DNA of 55,419 bases, taken from assembly GCA_046703825.1 (NCBI GenBank), contig JBJKSO010000061.1, positions 1-55,419 on the forward strand, read 5' to 3'. Of this stretch, positions 16,471-24,812 are shown piece by piece. How positions within the stretch are numbered: the stretch's first letter is position 1; each line of letters begins with the position of its first letter. This DNA is from JBJKSO01 sp046703825. GTDB taxonomy: Bacteria; Chloroflexota; Dormibacteria; Aeolococcales; Bog-877. The notes below the pieces were generated by a model. That model did no database searches, was not told the DNA's origin, and worked only from the letters and a program-made list of their open reading frames with translations. The position numbers and the translations under genes were made by a program.

Positions 16471-17700
16471 TCAGACCAGCTCGTGGACGACTTGGCCCTG
16501 CTTGACGATGAGGCGGAGGTGTCCTTGCGGCTCGGCCAGCACCCCAATATCCTCGAGCGGGTTGCCGTCCAGCACCAACAGGTCGGCGCTGGCCCCTGGC
16601 TGCAGGTTGCCCACCACGCCCTCCATCCCCAGCAGGCGCGCTCCCACCACCGTGGCTGAGCGGATCACGTCGGCAGGGCTCTGGACCTGGGTGCGCAGGG
16701 CGAACTCCCGGCTCTGAAAACGATGCATGTCCGCCAGCAGATCGCTGCCGAATGCGATCTCCACCCCCGCCCGGTGGCACATCTCCAGCGCTTGCAGCCC
16801 CCCCTCCATCACCGGGGGGAGCTTCACCAACGCCTGCTCGGGCACGCCGTGCTCGCGACCGTGGCGTGCCAGCGCGTCGTAGGTGGTGAGGGTGGGCACG
16901 TAGTAGGCGCGGTGGCGGAGCAGGAGCGGCGGTGTGCTCTCATCCATCATGTTTCCGTGCTCGATCGTGCGCACGCCGCTCTCGAGTCCGCGGTTGATGG
17001 CCCGTGAGGTGTAGGCGTGGCCGGCGACGTAGATATTCGCCGCGGCGGCCTCCTCGACCACGGCGCCAATCTCCTCCAGAGAGAACTGGGTGGCGTCCAC
17101 ACGGTCGCTGGGTGCGTCTACCGCTCCGCTCAGATACATCTTGATATGCGCGGCCCCCTTGCGAATCTCCTCACGGGCCGCCTTGCGAACCTCATCCACC
17201 CCGTCGCAAATGGTGGCCAGCGCGGGCGTGTAGGGATGCTCGTCATAGACCACCCGCCCCCGGGAGCGGAGTTCGCCGGCGCCACCTGTCTGGGAGAGCA
17301 TCTTGCCGCCGAAGACGATCCTCGGTCCGAGGAGGTAGCCCTCGTCGACCGCCTGCGCCAGCCCGAAATCGCAGCCACCAACGTCCCGTACCGTGGTGAA
17401 GCCCCTCATCAGCATGTCGCGCGCCACCGCCCCCGCCCTGGCGGTGACATAGGAAGGCGGCCACTCCGACATGGCCCAAACGTCGCTCGCCACCACGGTC
17501 ACGTGGACGTGGCAGTCGATCAGGCCCGGCATAACGACCGCGCCGCCCAGGTCCAGCACCCGGTCGGCGGCGGCGTTGAGCCGACGCTCCGCCACCTCCT
17601 TGACCGAGCCGTCCTCGATCAGGATGGAGGTGCCGGGACGCAGAGCACCCAACCCGGGATCGAGCAGGCTGCCGTCCTGAAGCAGCAACCGCGCGCTCAT
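16471..17700 (-). CDS. Amidohydrolase-family protein (prolidase/imidazolonepropionase-like)
   Basis: The 409-residue metal-dependent hydrolase contains His64 and His66 in GLIDCHVHV. A probable carboxylated Lys lies in HIKMYLSG, followed by histidines in YVAGHAYTS and TIEHGN, and the Asp ligand in IAFGSDL. The beta-sandwich segments at both ends are typical. Members of this COG1228 branch hydrolyse Xaa-Pro dipeptides, N-acyl amino acids or ring amides. The ATG start at 17700 is clear. It lies 36 bp upstream of the DUF885 gene on the same strand and 34 bp downstream of a related amidohydrolase. No signal peptide is visible, so it should be cytoplasmic. Confidence 0.88.
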   Translation of the reverse strand: MSARLLLQDGSLLDPGLGALRPGTSILIEDGSVKEVAERRLNAAADRVLDLGGAVVMPGLIDCHVHVTVVASDVWAMSEWPPSYVTARAGAVARDMLMRGFTTVRDVGGCDFGLAQAVDEGYLLGPRIVFGGKMLSQTGGAGELRSRGRVVYDEHPYTPALATICDGVDEVRKAAREEIRKGAAHIKMYLSGAVDAPSDRVDATQFSLEEIGAVVEEAAAANIYVAGHAYTSRAINRGLESGVRTIEHGNMMDESTPPLLLRHRAYYVPTLTTYDALARHGREHGVPEQALVKLPPVMEGGLQALEMCHRAGVEIAFGSDLLADMHRFQSREFALRTQVQSPADVIRSATVVGARLLGMEGVVGNLQPGASADLLVLDGNPLEDIGVLAEPQGHLRLIVKQGQVVHELV

Positions 17701-17734
17701 TGCCGGACCCTGCCTGCCGAAGGCACCTTGACGA

Positions 17735-18922
17735 TCAAGCCCGCATCAGCCCTTGTCCGGCGAAGGCATCGATCTGGCGCCAGTCGTAGACGCTGCCGCC
17801 CGCGACCGTGGCCCGCACCCGGCGCAGCGCTGAGAGGTCGGCTACTGGATCGCCCTCAACCACCAGCAGGTCGGCCAAAGCACCGGGCTCCAACCGCCCC
17901 ACATCCTGCCAGCCCCACAGCTCGGCGTTGCCCTGGGTGGCCTGGCGGATCACATCCCAGTTGCTGAATCCCAGCCCCTGGATGATCTCGATCTCGTCGA
18001 CAATCGCCTCTTCGGGGAGGAACGAGCCGGCGTCGGTGCCTATGGCCCAGCGGAGTCCAGTCTCGAGTCCGGCCAAGAAGGTCTTGGTCTTGGTCTCGTA
18101 GACCTGGGCCGCCCGCGAGGCCAACTCTGGCCAGCGCCCGTCGGTGGCGATGGCCCGGTAGACGGCAAAGGTAGGGGTGATGAAGGTCCCCTGCTCCACC
18201 ATCTGCCTGGCCAGGTCCGGGGTGAGGTGGGTTCCGTGCTCCACCGAGCGCACCCCGGCCCGCACCGCGTTGTCGATAGCCCGGGTGGGGTGCACGTGGG
18301 CGGCCGCGACCTTGCCCGCCGCCTCCGCTTCCTCGACGATCGCCTTCACCTCGGGAAAGCTGAACTGGACGGCTGCCTCCGACTCGTCGGCGCGACCGAC
18401 CCCCCCGCTGCCCATCAGTTTGATGAAGTCGGCTCCGGCCTGGACCTGCTCGCGGACCGCCTTGCGCACCTCGGCCTCGCCGTCCGCCTCGCGGATGTAC
18501 GGCCAGGCGTGCCCGCCGGTGATGGCGATGAACTTGCCTGCGCACACCATCCGCGGGCCGGGAATCACCCCGGCACGGATCGCATCGCGGAGCTGCAGGT
18601 CGACGTGTCGGTAGCCGCCGATGTCGCGGCAGGAGGTGATCCCCGCTCGCAGCGCCCGGACCGCCTGGCGCGCCGCCAGCAGGGCGATCTTCGACTTGGC
18701 CACCCGGTGTGACTTGTCGACATCCGGCACCAGGGTGAGGTGGGAGTGCATGTCGATCAGACCGGGCATGACCGTGCAGCCCTGGGCATCCACCCGAAGG
18801 GCCTCCGCCGCCCCCGGCTGGTCGGCGCCCACCGCCACGATGCGGTCACCGTCGACGGTGACACTGCCCTTCTTGCTGGTGCCGTCCGGAAGCAACACCG
18901 TGCCACCCTGCACAACGATCAA
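17735..18922 (-). CDS. Amidohydrolase-family protein, paralogue of the adjacent gene
   Basis: The 395-residue protein has the same fold as its downstream neighbour, with His59 and His61 in GLIDMHSHL. It has a likely carboxylated Lys in DFIKLMGSGG, further histidines in AAAHVHPTRA and SVEHGTHL, and the Asp ligand in WAIGTDAGS. The TTG start at 18922 was chosen because GGAGGGG lies six bases upstream and the next residues (IVVQGGTVLLPDG) match the family N terminus; the longer open frame runs into the binding-protein gene. It lies 61 bp below that gene, so binding protein, two hydrolases and the DUF885 protein form one likely operon. Overall divergence from the neighbour suggests a different substrate. 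Confidence 0.87.
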   Translation of the reverse strand: MIVVQGGTVLLPDGTSKKGSVTVDGDRIVAVGADQPGAAEALRVDAQGCTVMPGLIDMHSHLTLVPDVDKSHRVAKSKIALLAARQAVRALRAGITSCRDIGGYRHVDLQLRDAIRAGVIPGPRMVCAGKFIAITGGHAWPYIREADGEAEVRKAVREQVQAGADFIKLMGSGGVGRADESEAAVQFSFPEVKAIVEEAEAAGKVAAAHVHPTRAIDNAVRAGVRSVEHGTHLTPDLARQMVEQGTFITPTFAVYRAIATDGRWPELASRAAQVYETKTKTFLAGLETGLRWAIGTDAGSFLPEEAIVDEIEIIQGLGFSNWDVIRQATQGNAELWGWQDVGRLEPGALADLLVVEGDPVADLSALRRVRATVAGGSVYDWRQIDAFAGQGLMRA

Positions 18923-18983
18923 CGCATCCCCTCCGTGTTCCCAACAATCGGTCGCAGCCAATCGCTTCTCATGTGCTCCACCC

Positions 18984-20966
18984 CTATCCGAGCAGCTGCG
19001 GGGTGATGATCCCGTAGATGTTCTGACTTTGCGGCAGCACTCCCGTGAGCGACTTGCGGTAGGCGGCGATGTACAGGGGCTGCTGCGGGAACAGCAACAC
19101 CGGGAGCTGGCGCGAGAGGAAATTCTCGTACCTGTAGAGCGCCCGCTTGGCTGCGGCGGGGCTGCTCGCGGTCTCGGTCTGGTTGATGTTGGCGTCGTTG
19201 GTCGGGTTGGAGTAGTCCCCGACGTTGCTGCCAGCTCCGGTGGCGAAGAGCTCGTCACCGGTCGGGAAAAAGTCGGGGGCGAACGTCCAGCCACCGAGCC
19301 AGTCGCCCAGCTCCCAGTTGGTGCACGGCGAGCTGTAGGTGCACCCGGCGAAGGTGGTGCCGATCACCTGCCCGAACGGCTGCTGCTGCAGGCTGAGCTT
19401 GATTCCGGCTTTGGATTCCAGCGTCGAGGCGAAGGCCTGCATCTGGCTGTTGGCCTCCGCGTTGCCGCTGGCGTAGAGCAGAGTGAAGCTTGCCGGTTCA
19501 CCGGCGGTGACCCCGGCCCCGCACTGGCTCGCCCCGCTCCCCGCGCGCTGACAGCTCGTGGTTCCACCTGGGTGGACCGCCCACCCGTGGGTCTTCAGCA
19601 GCGCCACCGCCCTGGCCACGTTGTAGGGGTAGAGCTGACCCTTGCTGAGCAGTGGGCTCTCGAACTGGTTGTGCGGCGGGTAGGTGGGAGCCAGTCCCGA
19701 CTCGACCGTGGCGTAGCCGCCGTCGAAGACCTTGACGTACTGTGACTGGTTGACCAGGTCCTGGAGCGCCTGGCGGAAGTAGAGCTGCTTGAAGATCGGT
19801 CCTACCTTGGGATTGGTGAAGTTGATCCCCATGTACTGGATCCCGAACACCTGCCACGGGGCTACGCGCAGCCCCTGAGACCGCTCCAGCGTCCCAATCG
19901 TGGGAACGTCCTGCGACGGAACATAGCCAATCGACACGCCGCCCGAGCGCAGCGCGTTGTACTCGGCCGTATCGGAGGCAAAGGGCAATTCCTCGAAGGC
20001 CTTGACCTTGGGCTTGTCCGGGCCCGAGTACTTCTTGTTGGGGACCAACTTGACGAACCCGGCGGTGGTGAACTGGGCCAGGCGGAAGGGCCCGTCCACC
20101 ACCTTCCAGAGCGGGTTGCTGGCGTAGGTGCTGAGCGACTGCGCCTGGAGATTCAGGAACTGGGCCACCCCCAGCGCTCCGCTGGTGGCGGTACCGGGGG
20201 TCTTGCTGATGTAGCTGACCGGGGAGGTGTTGGGTACCGCCTCCCGCGCCTGGGCGGACGCGTCGTAGTTGCCGACGGCGCCTCCCGATGCGAGCCGGTC
20301 CCAGGCGCTAACCGGGATCGGGTAGACCTGGCTCAGTTCGTTGTACAGGTACCAAGTTGGACTGTACGAGGTGTTGAGCTTCAGCACCACGGTGTGCTGA
20401 CCGTGCTGGGTGTAGGAGACGATGTTCTCCGGGATGCCGCCGGGGACGAAACCCCCATCTCCCGGGCCGGGCGAGGAGCTGCTGCCGATAGCAGGCGCGT
20501 TGGGGTCGGTGACAGCGCTCATCAGGTTGAACCAGAAGATCAGGTCGCGCGCCGTCACCGGAGCGCCGTCGGACCAGCGCCAGGGCTTGAGCCGGATCGT
20601 CACCTCGGTGTTGTTGTGGGAGAAGACCGGCGGATAAGCCAGGCTCAGCGCCTTGTTCATGGTGGGGTTGGCCCCTTGGCCGAACCAGTACAGGGGCAGG
20701 AAGAGCTGGTTCGCGAACCAGTAGGCGTTCTCCTGCGACTGCTCGGGACCGCTCTCCAGCGGGAGGATGTAGGTCGGCGGGGTGCCCGCCAGCTCCGCGA
20801 AGGTGACGGTGGGCGCCGATGCCTTGGCCTGGACCGGGACTCCCAGTCCGGCTACCCCCGCAGCCAGCGCGGCCAGAACCGTAAGCACCAAACCCGAACG
20901 CAATCGAGACCGGGTCAGGCCCTGGGCACGCGGGTGCCGGGCACCTGGACGATGTAGCAGCTCCAC
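18984..20966 (-). CDS. ABC transporter substrate-binding protein, family 5, second copy
   Basis: The 660-residue exported protein is paralogous to the one encoded at 8125-10119. Both share PTYILPLES, ITARDVIFW/VTARDLIFW, SAVTDPNAP, KVVDG, AFEELPF and AYNFTNP/GINFTNP blocks at matching places. It has a hydrophobic signal at about 24-46 (LVLTVLAALAAGVAGLGVPV) with AKASA cleavage and no lipobox. It belongs to SBP_bac_5 and should bind peptides or similar compounds outside the cell. GTG at 20966 with an upstream AGGAGGAG fits best; later TTG codons could serve. The gene heads a minus-strand run with the two amidohydrolases and DUF885. No permease or ATPase is encoded in the window. Confidence 0.88.
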   Translation of the reverse strand: MELLHRPGARHPRAQGLTRSRLRSGLVLTVLAALAAGVAGLGVPVQAKASAPTVTFAELAGTPPTYILPLESGPEQSQENAYWFANQLFLPLYWFGQGANPTMNKALSLAYPPVFSHNNTEVTIRLKPWRWSDGAPVTARDLIFWFNLMSAVTDPNAPAIGSSSSPGPGDGGFVPGGIPENIVSYTQHGQHTVVLKLNTSYSPTWYLYNELSQVYPIPVSAWDRLASGGAVGNYDASAQAREAVPNTSPVSYISKTPGTATSGALGVAQFLNLQAQSLSTYASNPLWKVVDGPFRLAQFTTAGFVKLVPNKKYSGPDKPKVKAFEELPFASDTAEYNALRSGGVSIGYVPSQDVPTIGTLERSQGLRVAPWQVFGIQYMGINFTNPKVGPIFKQLYFRQALQDLVNQSQYVKVFDGGYATVESGLAPTYPPHNQFESPLLSKGQLYPYNVARAVALLKTHGWAVHPGGTTSCQRAGSGASQCGAGVTAGEPASFTLLYASGNAEANSQMQAFASTLESKAGIKLSLQQQPFGQVIGTTFAGCTYSSPCTNWELGDWLGGWTFAPDFFPTGDELFATGAGSNVGDYSNPTNDANINQTETASSPAAAKRALYRYENFLSRQLPVLLFPQQPLYIAAYRKSLTGVLPQSQNIYGIITPQLLG

Positions 20967-21085
20967 CTGAAACTCCTCCTAGCGGCAGTGATCCGCGACC
21001 TAGAACCTGGTGGGCCGAGCAGGCCGCGGAAAGCCCGGCTGGTTGCCTCGATCAAGCTCCTGCCTTTAGCCGGCCGCCACCTCCG

Positions 21086-21670
21086 TCACGCTCTGGTAGT
21101 GCTGGCCGCCGGTTGCTCCTCGGCCTTGAGCTGATCGAGCAGCGCGGTCGCGAACTTAGGGCCGAAGCGCTTCTCTGAGGTCGTAGCCAGGCACATGAAT
21201 GTCTCCGTGCGATCGATTCCGGGCACCTTCCAGACGTCGTTGAAGATGCACTCGCGCAGATGCTTGGTGTCGCGCAGCCGCATCCGCACCAGGATGTCGG
21301 CGTCGCCGGTGATGAGATCGACCCGCTCAATCTCGGGGACCTCCTCCAGGCTGGCCACCACGGTGGACTGCTCGAAACCCTGAACACAGATCACCCGCAT
21401 GTACACCACCAGCCCGTAGCCGACCGCCTCCCAGTCGATGTCCGCGTGGTAGCCGCGGACCACTCCCGCAGCCTCGAGGCGCCCCAGGCGCTCGGCCACC
21501 GGAGGCGGCGACATGCCCACCTCGGCAGCGATGCTCCGCACCGAGCGGCGGGCGTCCTGGGCCAGGCACCTCAGGATGGCCAGATCGCCAGCGTCCGGGC
21601 GGATCGACCGCCCGCGAGGCGCCCTCCCCCGTGGCTCCAAGGGGCGTAAGGCTAATCTCGCGTCTGGCAT
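21086..21670 (-). CDS. Lrp/AsnC-family transcriptional regulator
   Basis: The 194-residue protein has an Arg/Pro-rich N-terminal extension (about 1-25). A helix-turn-helix domain follows (about 27-75, ILRCLAQDARRSVRSIAAEVGMSPPPVAERLGRL), then the RAM ligand-binding domain (about 90-170, including DADILVRMRLRD). The residues after 170 are a short tail. Lrp-type proteins form octameric discs and usually sense amino acids, fitting the peptide/amide catabolic genes upstream in the same direction (118 bp gap). The ATG at 21670 lacks a strong ribosome site, so the true start may lie inside the extension. Confidence 0.88.
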   Translation of the reverse strand: MPDARLALRPLEPRGRAPRGRSIRPDAGDLAILRCLAQDARRSVRSIAAEVGMSPPPVAERLGRLEAAGVVRGYHADIDWEAVGYGLVVYMRVICVQGFEQSTVVASLEEVPEIERVDLITGDADILVRMRLRDTKHLRECIFNDVWKVPGIDRTETFMCLATTSEKRFGPKFATALLDQLKAEEQPAASTTRA

Positions 21671-21841
21671 TCAACCGTAAGGCAGCAGCAGCTCATCGGG
21701 TCCGTCATGATAGCCGGGCCGGGGCGTGTCTGTCGAACCTCGGCAAGAGCGGGTGGCCCCGGGCCGCCGGCCCCGGCACGCCGCCACGCCACGCCCGCGA
21801 TACTCAGCAACTGAGGACCGGTCGTATCTGCGGAGGAGAAA

Positions 21842-22255
21842 GTGAGCACCAACGCGCCGAGCTTCAACGACCAGGTGATCGCCGAGTTCAGAGCCAACCA
21901 GGGACGCGTCGCCAGCTTCGGGAACGGACCGCTCCTGCTCCTGCACACCTCGGGCGCCCGCAGCGGCAAGGAGCGAGTGCATCCGATGCTGCACTTGGAC
22001 ATCGAGGGCCGCCGCTTCGTGTTTGCCTCCAAGGCCGGCGCCGACACCAGCCCCGACTGGTACCACAACCTGGTTGCCCACCCCGAGGTGGTGGTCGAGG
22101 CGGCGGAGGAGACCTACACCGCCCGAGCGGTACCGGTGCAGGGCGCCGAGCGCGACCGCATCTACGACGAGCAGGCGCGCCGGTACCCCAACTTCGCCGA
22201 GTACCAGCAGAAGACCCAACGCGTCATCCCGGTCGTGGAACTGAAGCGAGAGTAG
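21842..22255 (+). CDS. Deazaflavin (F420)-dependent nitroreductase-family protein
   Basis: The 137-residue protein is a compact split beta-barrel of the Ddn/deazaflavin-dependent oxidoreductase family. It has the typical LLLLHTSGARSGKERVHPML strand-turn, which binds the F420 phosphates through Ser/Arg/Lys. FASKAGADTSPDWYHNLVAHPEVVVE, split across two strands, is the second family block. It would transfer hydride from F420H2 (or possibly heme/other cofactor) to an unidentified substrate. The GTG at 21842 follows GGAGGAG closely. It is transcribed divergently from the Lrp gene with 171 bp between them. Presence implies that the organism may make F420. Confidence 0.85.
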   Translation: MSTNAPSFNDQVIAEFRANQGRVASFGNGPLLLLHTSGARSGKERVHPMLHLDIEGRRFVFASKAGADTSPDWYHNLVAHPEVVVEAAEETYTARAVPVQGAERDRIYDEQARRYPNFAEYQQKTQRVIPVVELKRE

Positions 22256-22295
22256 GCCACAAAGTCGGCTGGGCGGAGCCACGGTCGGGAGCTCC

Positions 22296-23495
22296 CTAGC
22301 CGTCGTCCAGCTGCTGGGCTCCAGTTTCGAGCGAGGGAGCGGCCCGGTAGGGCCGCAGGTAGTCGCCATCCAGGCGGATTGGCGACATGAGCTGGGCCTG
22401 GCTAGATCCGTCGTCAGAACGGAGCTGGGCGATCAGATGGCGCCCGACACCCGAGAGTGCCTGGCCAACCGAGTTGACCAGGCCGCATGGGACCCCGACC
22501 GCCTGCAGCTCGGAAGACCACTCCTCCGCGCTCCTGAAGCGGAGTTGAGCCTCCAGCAGGGAGCGCAGCTCCTCCCGGTGGGCCACGCGCTGCGGGTTGG
22601 TGGCAAATTCGGCGCGGTCGGGCAGCTGCTCCAACTGCAGCACACCGCAGAGGGATCGGAACTGCTGGCCGCTGCCCACGCCCAGCACCAGCTCGCCGTC
22701 TGCAGTGGCGAACGTTCCGTAGGGCGCGATGTTGGGGTGGTCGTTGCCCAGACGCCGCGGCTCCGGGGCACCCGCCAGCCAAGCCGCCCCCTGATTGAGC
22801 AGGAGCGCGAGCGCAGCATCCAGCAGCGACACCTCGACCCGCCCTCCCCCGCCCTGGAGCAGCTTGGCCATTACCGCCAGCGCCGAGAAGAGACCGGCGG
22901 AAGCATCGGCGACGGCCACCCCAACCTTGGTTGGCGGACCCTCCGGCTGGCCGGTGATCGCCATCAGGCCGCTGGCGGCCTGCAGCACCAGGTCGTAGGC
23001 GGCTCGCTCGCTCCCGTCGGGGAAGCCGGAGACGCGACAGATGACGCAGCGCGGGTTCTGCTCCGCGAGCCAGTCGGAGTCGATACCGAGCTTGCGGGAG
23101 ACGCGCTCGGTGTAGTTGTGGACGACAACGTCGGCCTCCTTCACCAGCGCAGCCAGGTGAGCCCGGTCCTCGAACCGGTGCAGATCCAGCACCAGGCTGC
23201 GCTTGTTGCGGTTGGCGCACAGGAAGTAGGCAGCGGTAGATCCGGCGAACGGCGGCCCCCAGCGCCGCAGCTCGTCCCCACCCGGCGGCTCGATCTTGAT
23301 CACGTCGGCGCCGAGATCGCCTAGGAGCATGCTGCAGTAGGGGCCGGCCACGATCCGGGCGAGGTCCAGCACCCGTCTGCCGCTCAGCGGCCGGCCCGGC
23401 TGACCTCCGCCCCCGGGCCAGACCCGGGGCTCGTCCGCGCCCGACGACTCCACGCTGGCCAATGTAGCGGTGCCACGGTCCGCGCCAAGCTGCAA
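22296..23495 (-). CDS. Family III CoA transferase (CaiB/BaiF)
   Basis: The 399-residue protein starts its conserved part at LSGRRVLDLARIVAGPYCSMLLGDLGADVIKIE (two adjoining motifs). It includes NRNKRSLVLDL, a segment for CoA binding, and AVADASAG, whose Asp is the expected catalytic carboxylate. It would move CoA between acids, probably from succinyl-CoA or an acyl-CoA. It is only distantly related to mct at 2379-3608 and lacks that enzyme's signatures. The start is ambiguous: TTG 23495 opens the frame, but TTG or GTG codons about 12-15 residues in are possible. It has no close partner genes on the same strand; the F420-type gene converges on it. Confidence 0.85.
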   Translation of the reverse strand: MQLGADRGTATLASVESSGADEPRVWPGGGGQPGRPLSGRRVLDLARIVAGPYCSMLLGDLGADVIKIEPPGGDELRRWGPPFAGSTAAYFLCANRNKRSLVLDLHRFEDRAHLAALVKEADVVVHNYTERVSRKLGIDSDWLAEQNPRCVICRVSGFPDGSERAAYDLVLQAASGLMAITGQPEGPPTKVGVAVADASAGLFSALAVMAKLLQGGGGRVEVSLLDAALALLLNQGAAWLAGAPEPRRLGNDHPNIAPYGTFATADGELVLGVGSGQQFRSLCGVLQLEQLPDRAEFATNPQRVAHREELRSLLEAQLRFRSAEEWSSELQAVGVPCGLVNSVGQALSGVGRHLIAQLRSDDGSSQAQLMSPIRLDGDYLRPYRAAPSLETGAQQLDDG

Positions 23496-23587
23496 GTCAG
23501 CCGGAAACGGGTAGCTGTCGGGGCCGAGGGGGGAGTGCTGCAGGCGCGGCCGGTCAAACCTATGGCCCTCTCGGTTCCAAAAGCCTT

Positions 23588-24208
23588 TCAGGCGGCCACC
23601 CGCGACCTGAGCACGGTCACCCCCGAAGGCCGCTCAACCACGAGTCGGCTCACCTGCTGCAACGTCAGCGCGCAGCTGAAGTGGACTTCGGTCGTACCCG
23701 AGGTGGCCCGATAGCTGCCCACGGGCCAGCTCAGCCCGTAGGTCGACTCCAAGTACACCGTGTACAGCGAACCCGCCCGCTGTCCCTGCACGTCCAAGCT
23801 CAGGTCCGTCCCCCACTGCTCGGAGGTGAGCTGCACCTGGGCCACCACCCCGCCGCGGCCGTGCAAGGTCAGGGACGCGCTGGGGTGGCCGGCTGTTAGC
23901 AGCAAGAACGCGGCGGTGGTGGCACCGGCGGCTGCAGCCAGGGCGCCAGGCACCAACCAGTACAGGCGCGGACGGCGCAGCGCCGACTGCCGTAGCCCGG
24001 GTCGGTCCGCTCCAGCATGGGCAACCGCTGCCGGCTCAGTGCCAAGCACTGCCAGCACGTCGGCGGTCTGGCGGAGCTCGCGCAACTCTTGCCGGCAGCC
24101 TGGGCACTTACGCAGGTGACGCTCCAGCGTCAAACGCTCTTTCAGGGCGAGCCGGTGGCAGGCCGCCAGGGCAAGCGCACCGCGCCGACTCAGGCAGTCC
24201 CGGCTCAC
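23588..24208 (-). CDS. Zinc-finger anti-sigma factor, membrane anchored
   Basis: The 206-residue protein has an N-terminal anti-sigma domain with the ZAS motif H-x3-C-x2-C in ERHLRKCPGCRQEL (about residues 33-46). One transmembrane helix lies at about 88-112 (LVPGALAAAAGATTAAFLLL). The extracytoplasmic domain of about 90 residues is beta-rich (QVQLTSEQWGTDLSLDVQG...VYLESTYG). It should bind and hold the ECF sigma factor encoded just upstream and release it on an envelope or redox signal. The GTG start overlaps the sigma gene stop (GTGA), a standard coupling that keeps the two proteins balanced. Confidence 0.87.
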   Translation of the reverse strand: MSRDCLSRRGALALAACHRLALKERLTLERHLRKCPGCRQELRELRQTADVLAVLGTEPAAVAHAGADRPGLRQSALRRPRLYWLVPGALAAAAGATTAAFLLLTAGHPSASLTLHGRGGVVAQVQLTSEQWGTDLSLDVQGQRAGSLYTVYLESTYGLSWPVGSYRATSGTTEVHFSCALTLQQVSRLVVERPSGVTVLRSRVAA

Positions 24209-24747
24209 CACTCCCAGCCCTCTGCCTCGAGCTGGCGGCGCAGGTTGCGCAGCGCGTAGTAGAGACGGCTGCGCACGGTGCCCTCGGCGAGATGAAGGCT
24301 GCGGGCCAGCTCGGCTGGGCGTCGGCCCTTCAGGTAGATCTCGACGATGACCTGCCGATGCTCGCTGCTCAGCTGCTCCAGCGCTGAGCCGATCTGAGCC
24401 GCGGTCGCACGGGCCTCGGCCCCGTCGTCCAGCATGGCCGCATCCGCGGCAACCGCCGCGGCCCGGCGATGCGCGCGCGCGCGGGCCAGGTCGGTGATGA
24501 CGCGACGCTCGATCGCGAACAGCCACGCCCGCACCGGTCCCCGCCCGGGATCGAACGGTCGCTTGGCCCGGAGCGCCCGCACAAACGTCTCTTGGACCGC
24601 CTCCTCGGCTAGCCCCTCGTCACCCAGGCGCTGCTTGGCGTATCCGACCAGCTCGGCCCGACCGGCGATGAAGGCGCGGCCCAACTCTTCGCCCGCTCCG
24701 GGACTGCCGCCCTGCGGGCTCGCCGGAAGGTGGAGCTCGCCGCTCAC
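24205..24747 (-). CDS. ECF-type RNA polymerase sigma factor
   Basis: The 180-residue protein contains sigma region 2 (about 33-95, including LAEEAVQETFVRALRA and the -10-recognition AWLFAIERRVITDLAR) and region 4 (about 115-170, LEQLSSEHRQVIVEIYLKGRRPAELARSLHLAEGTVRSRL split over the helix-turn-helix). Regions 1 and 3 are missing, as in all group 4 sigma factors. It directs transcription of a small stress regulon. It is followed by its anti-sigma gene with a 4-bp overlap and lies 65 bp downstream of a COG4315 lipoprotein gene. The GTG at 24747 was taken as start; the first 20 residues are disordered. Confidence 0.9.
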   Translation of the reverse strand: MSGELHLPASPQGGSPGAGEELGRAFIAGRAELVGYAKQRLGDEGLAEEAVQETFVRALRAKRPFDPGRGPVRAWLFAIERRVITDLARARAHRRAAAVAADAAMLDDGAEARATAAQIGSALEQLSSEHRQVIVEIYLKGRRPAELARSLHLAEGTVRSRLYYALRNLRRQLEAEGWEW

Positions 24748-24812
24748 TCGCCGAACTCTAGCCGCTCAAGCCCGGGGCGCAAGTTTGATGTTGCCCGGGC
24801 TCGCGGGCAAGC

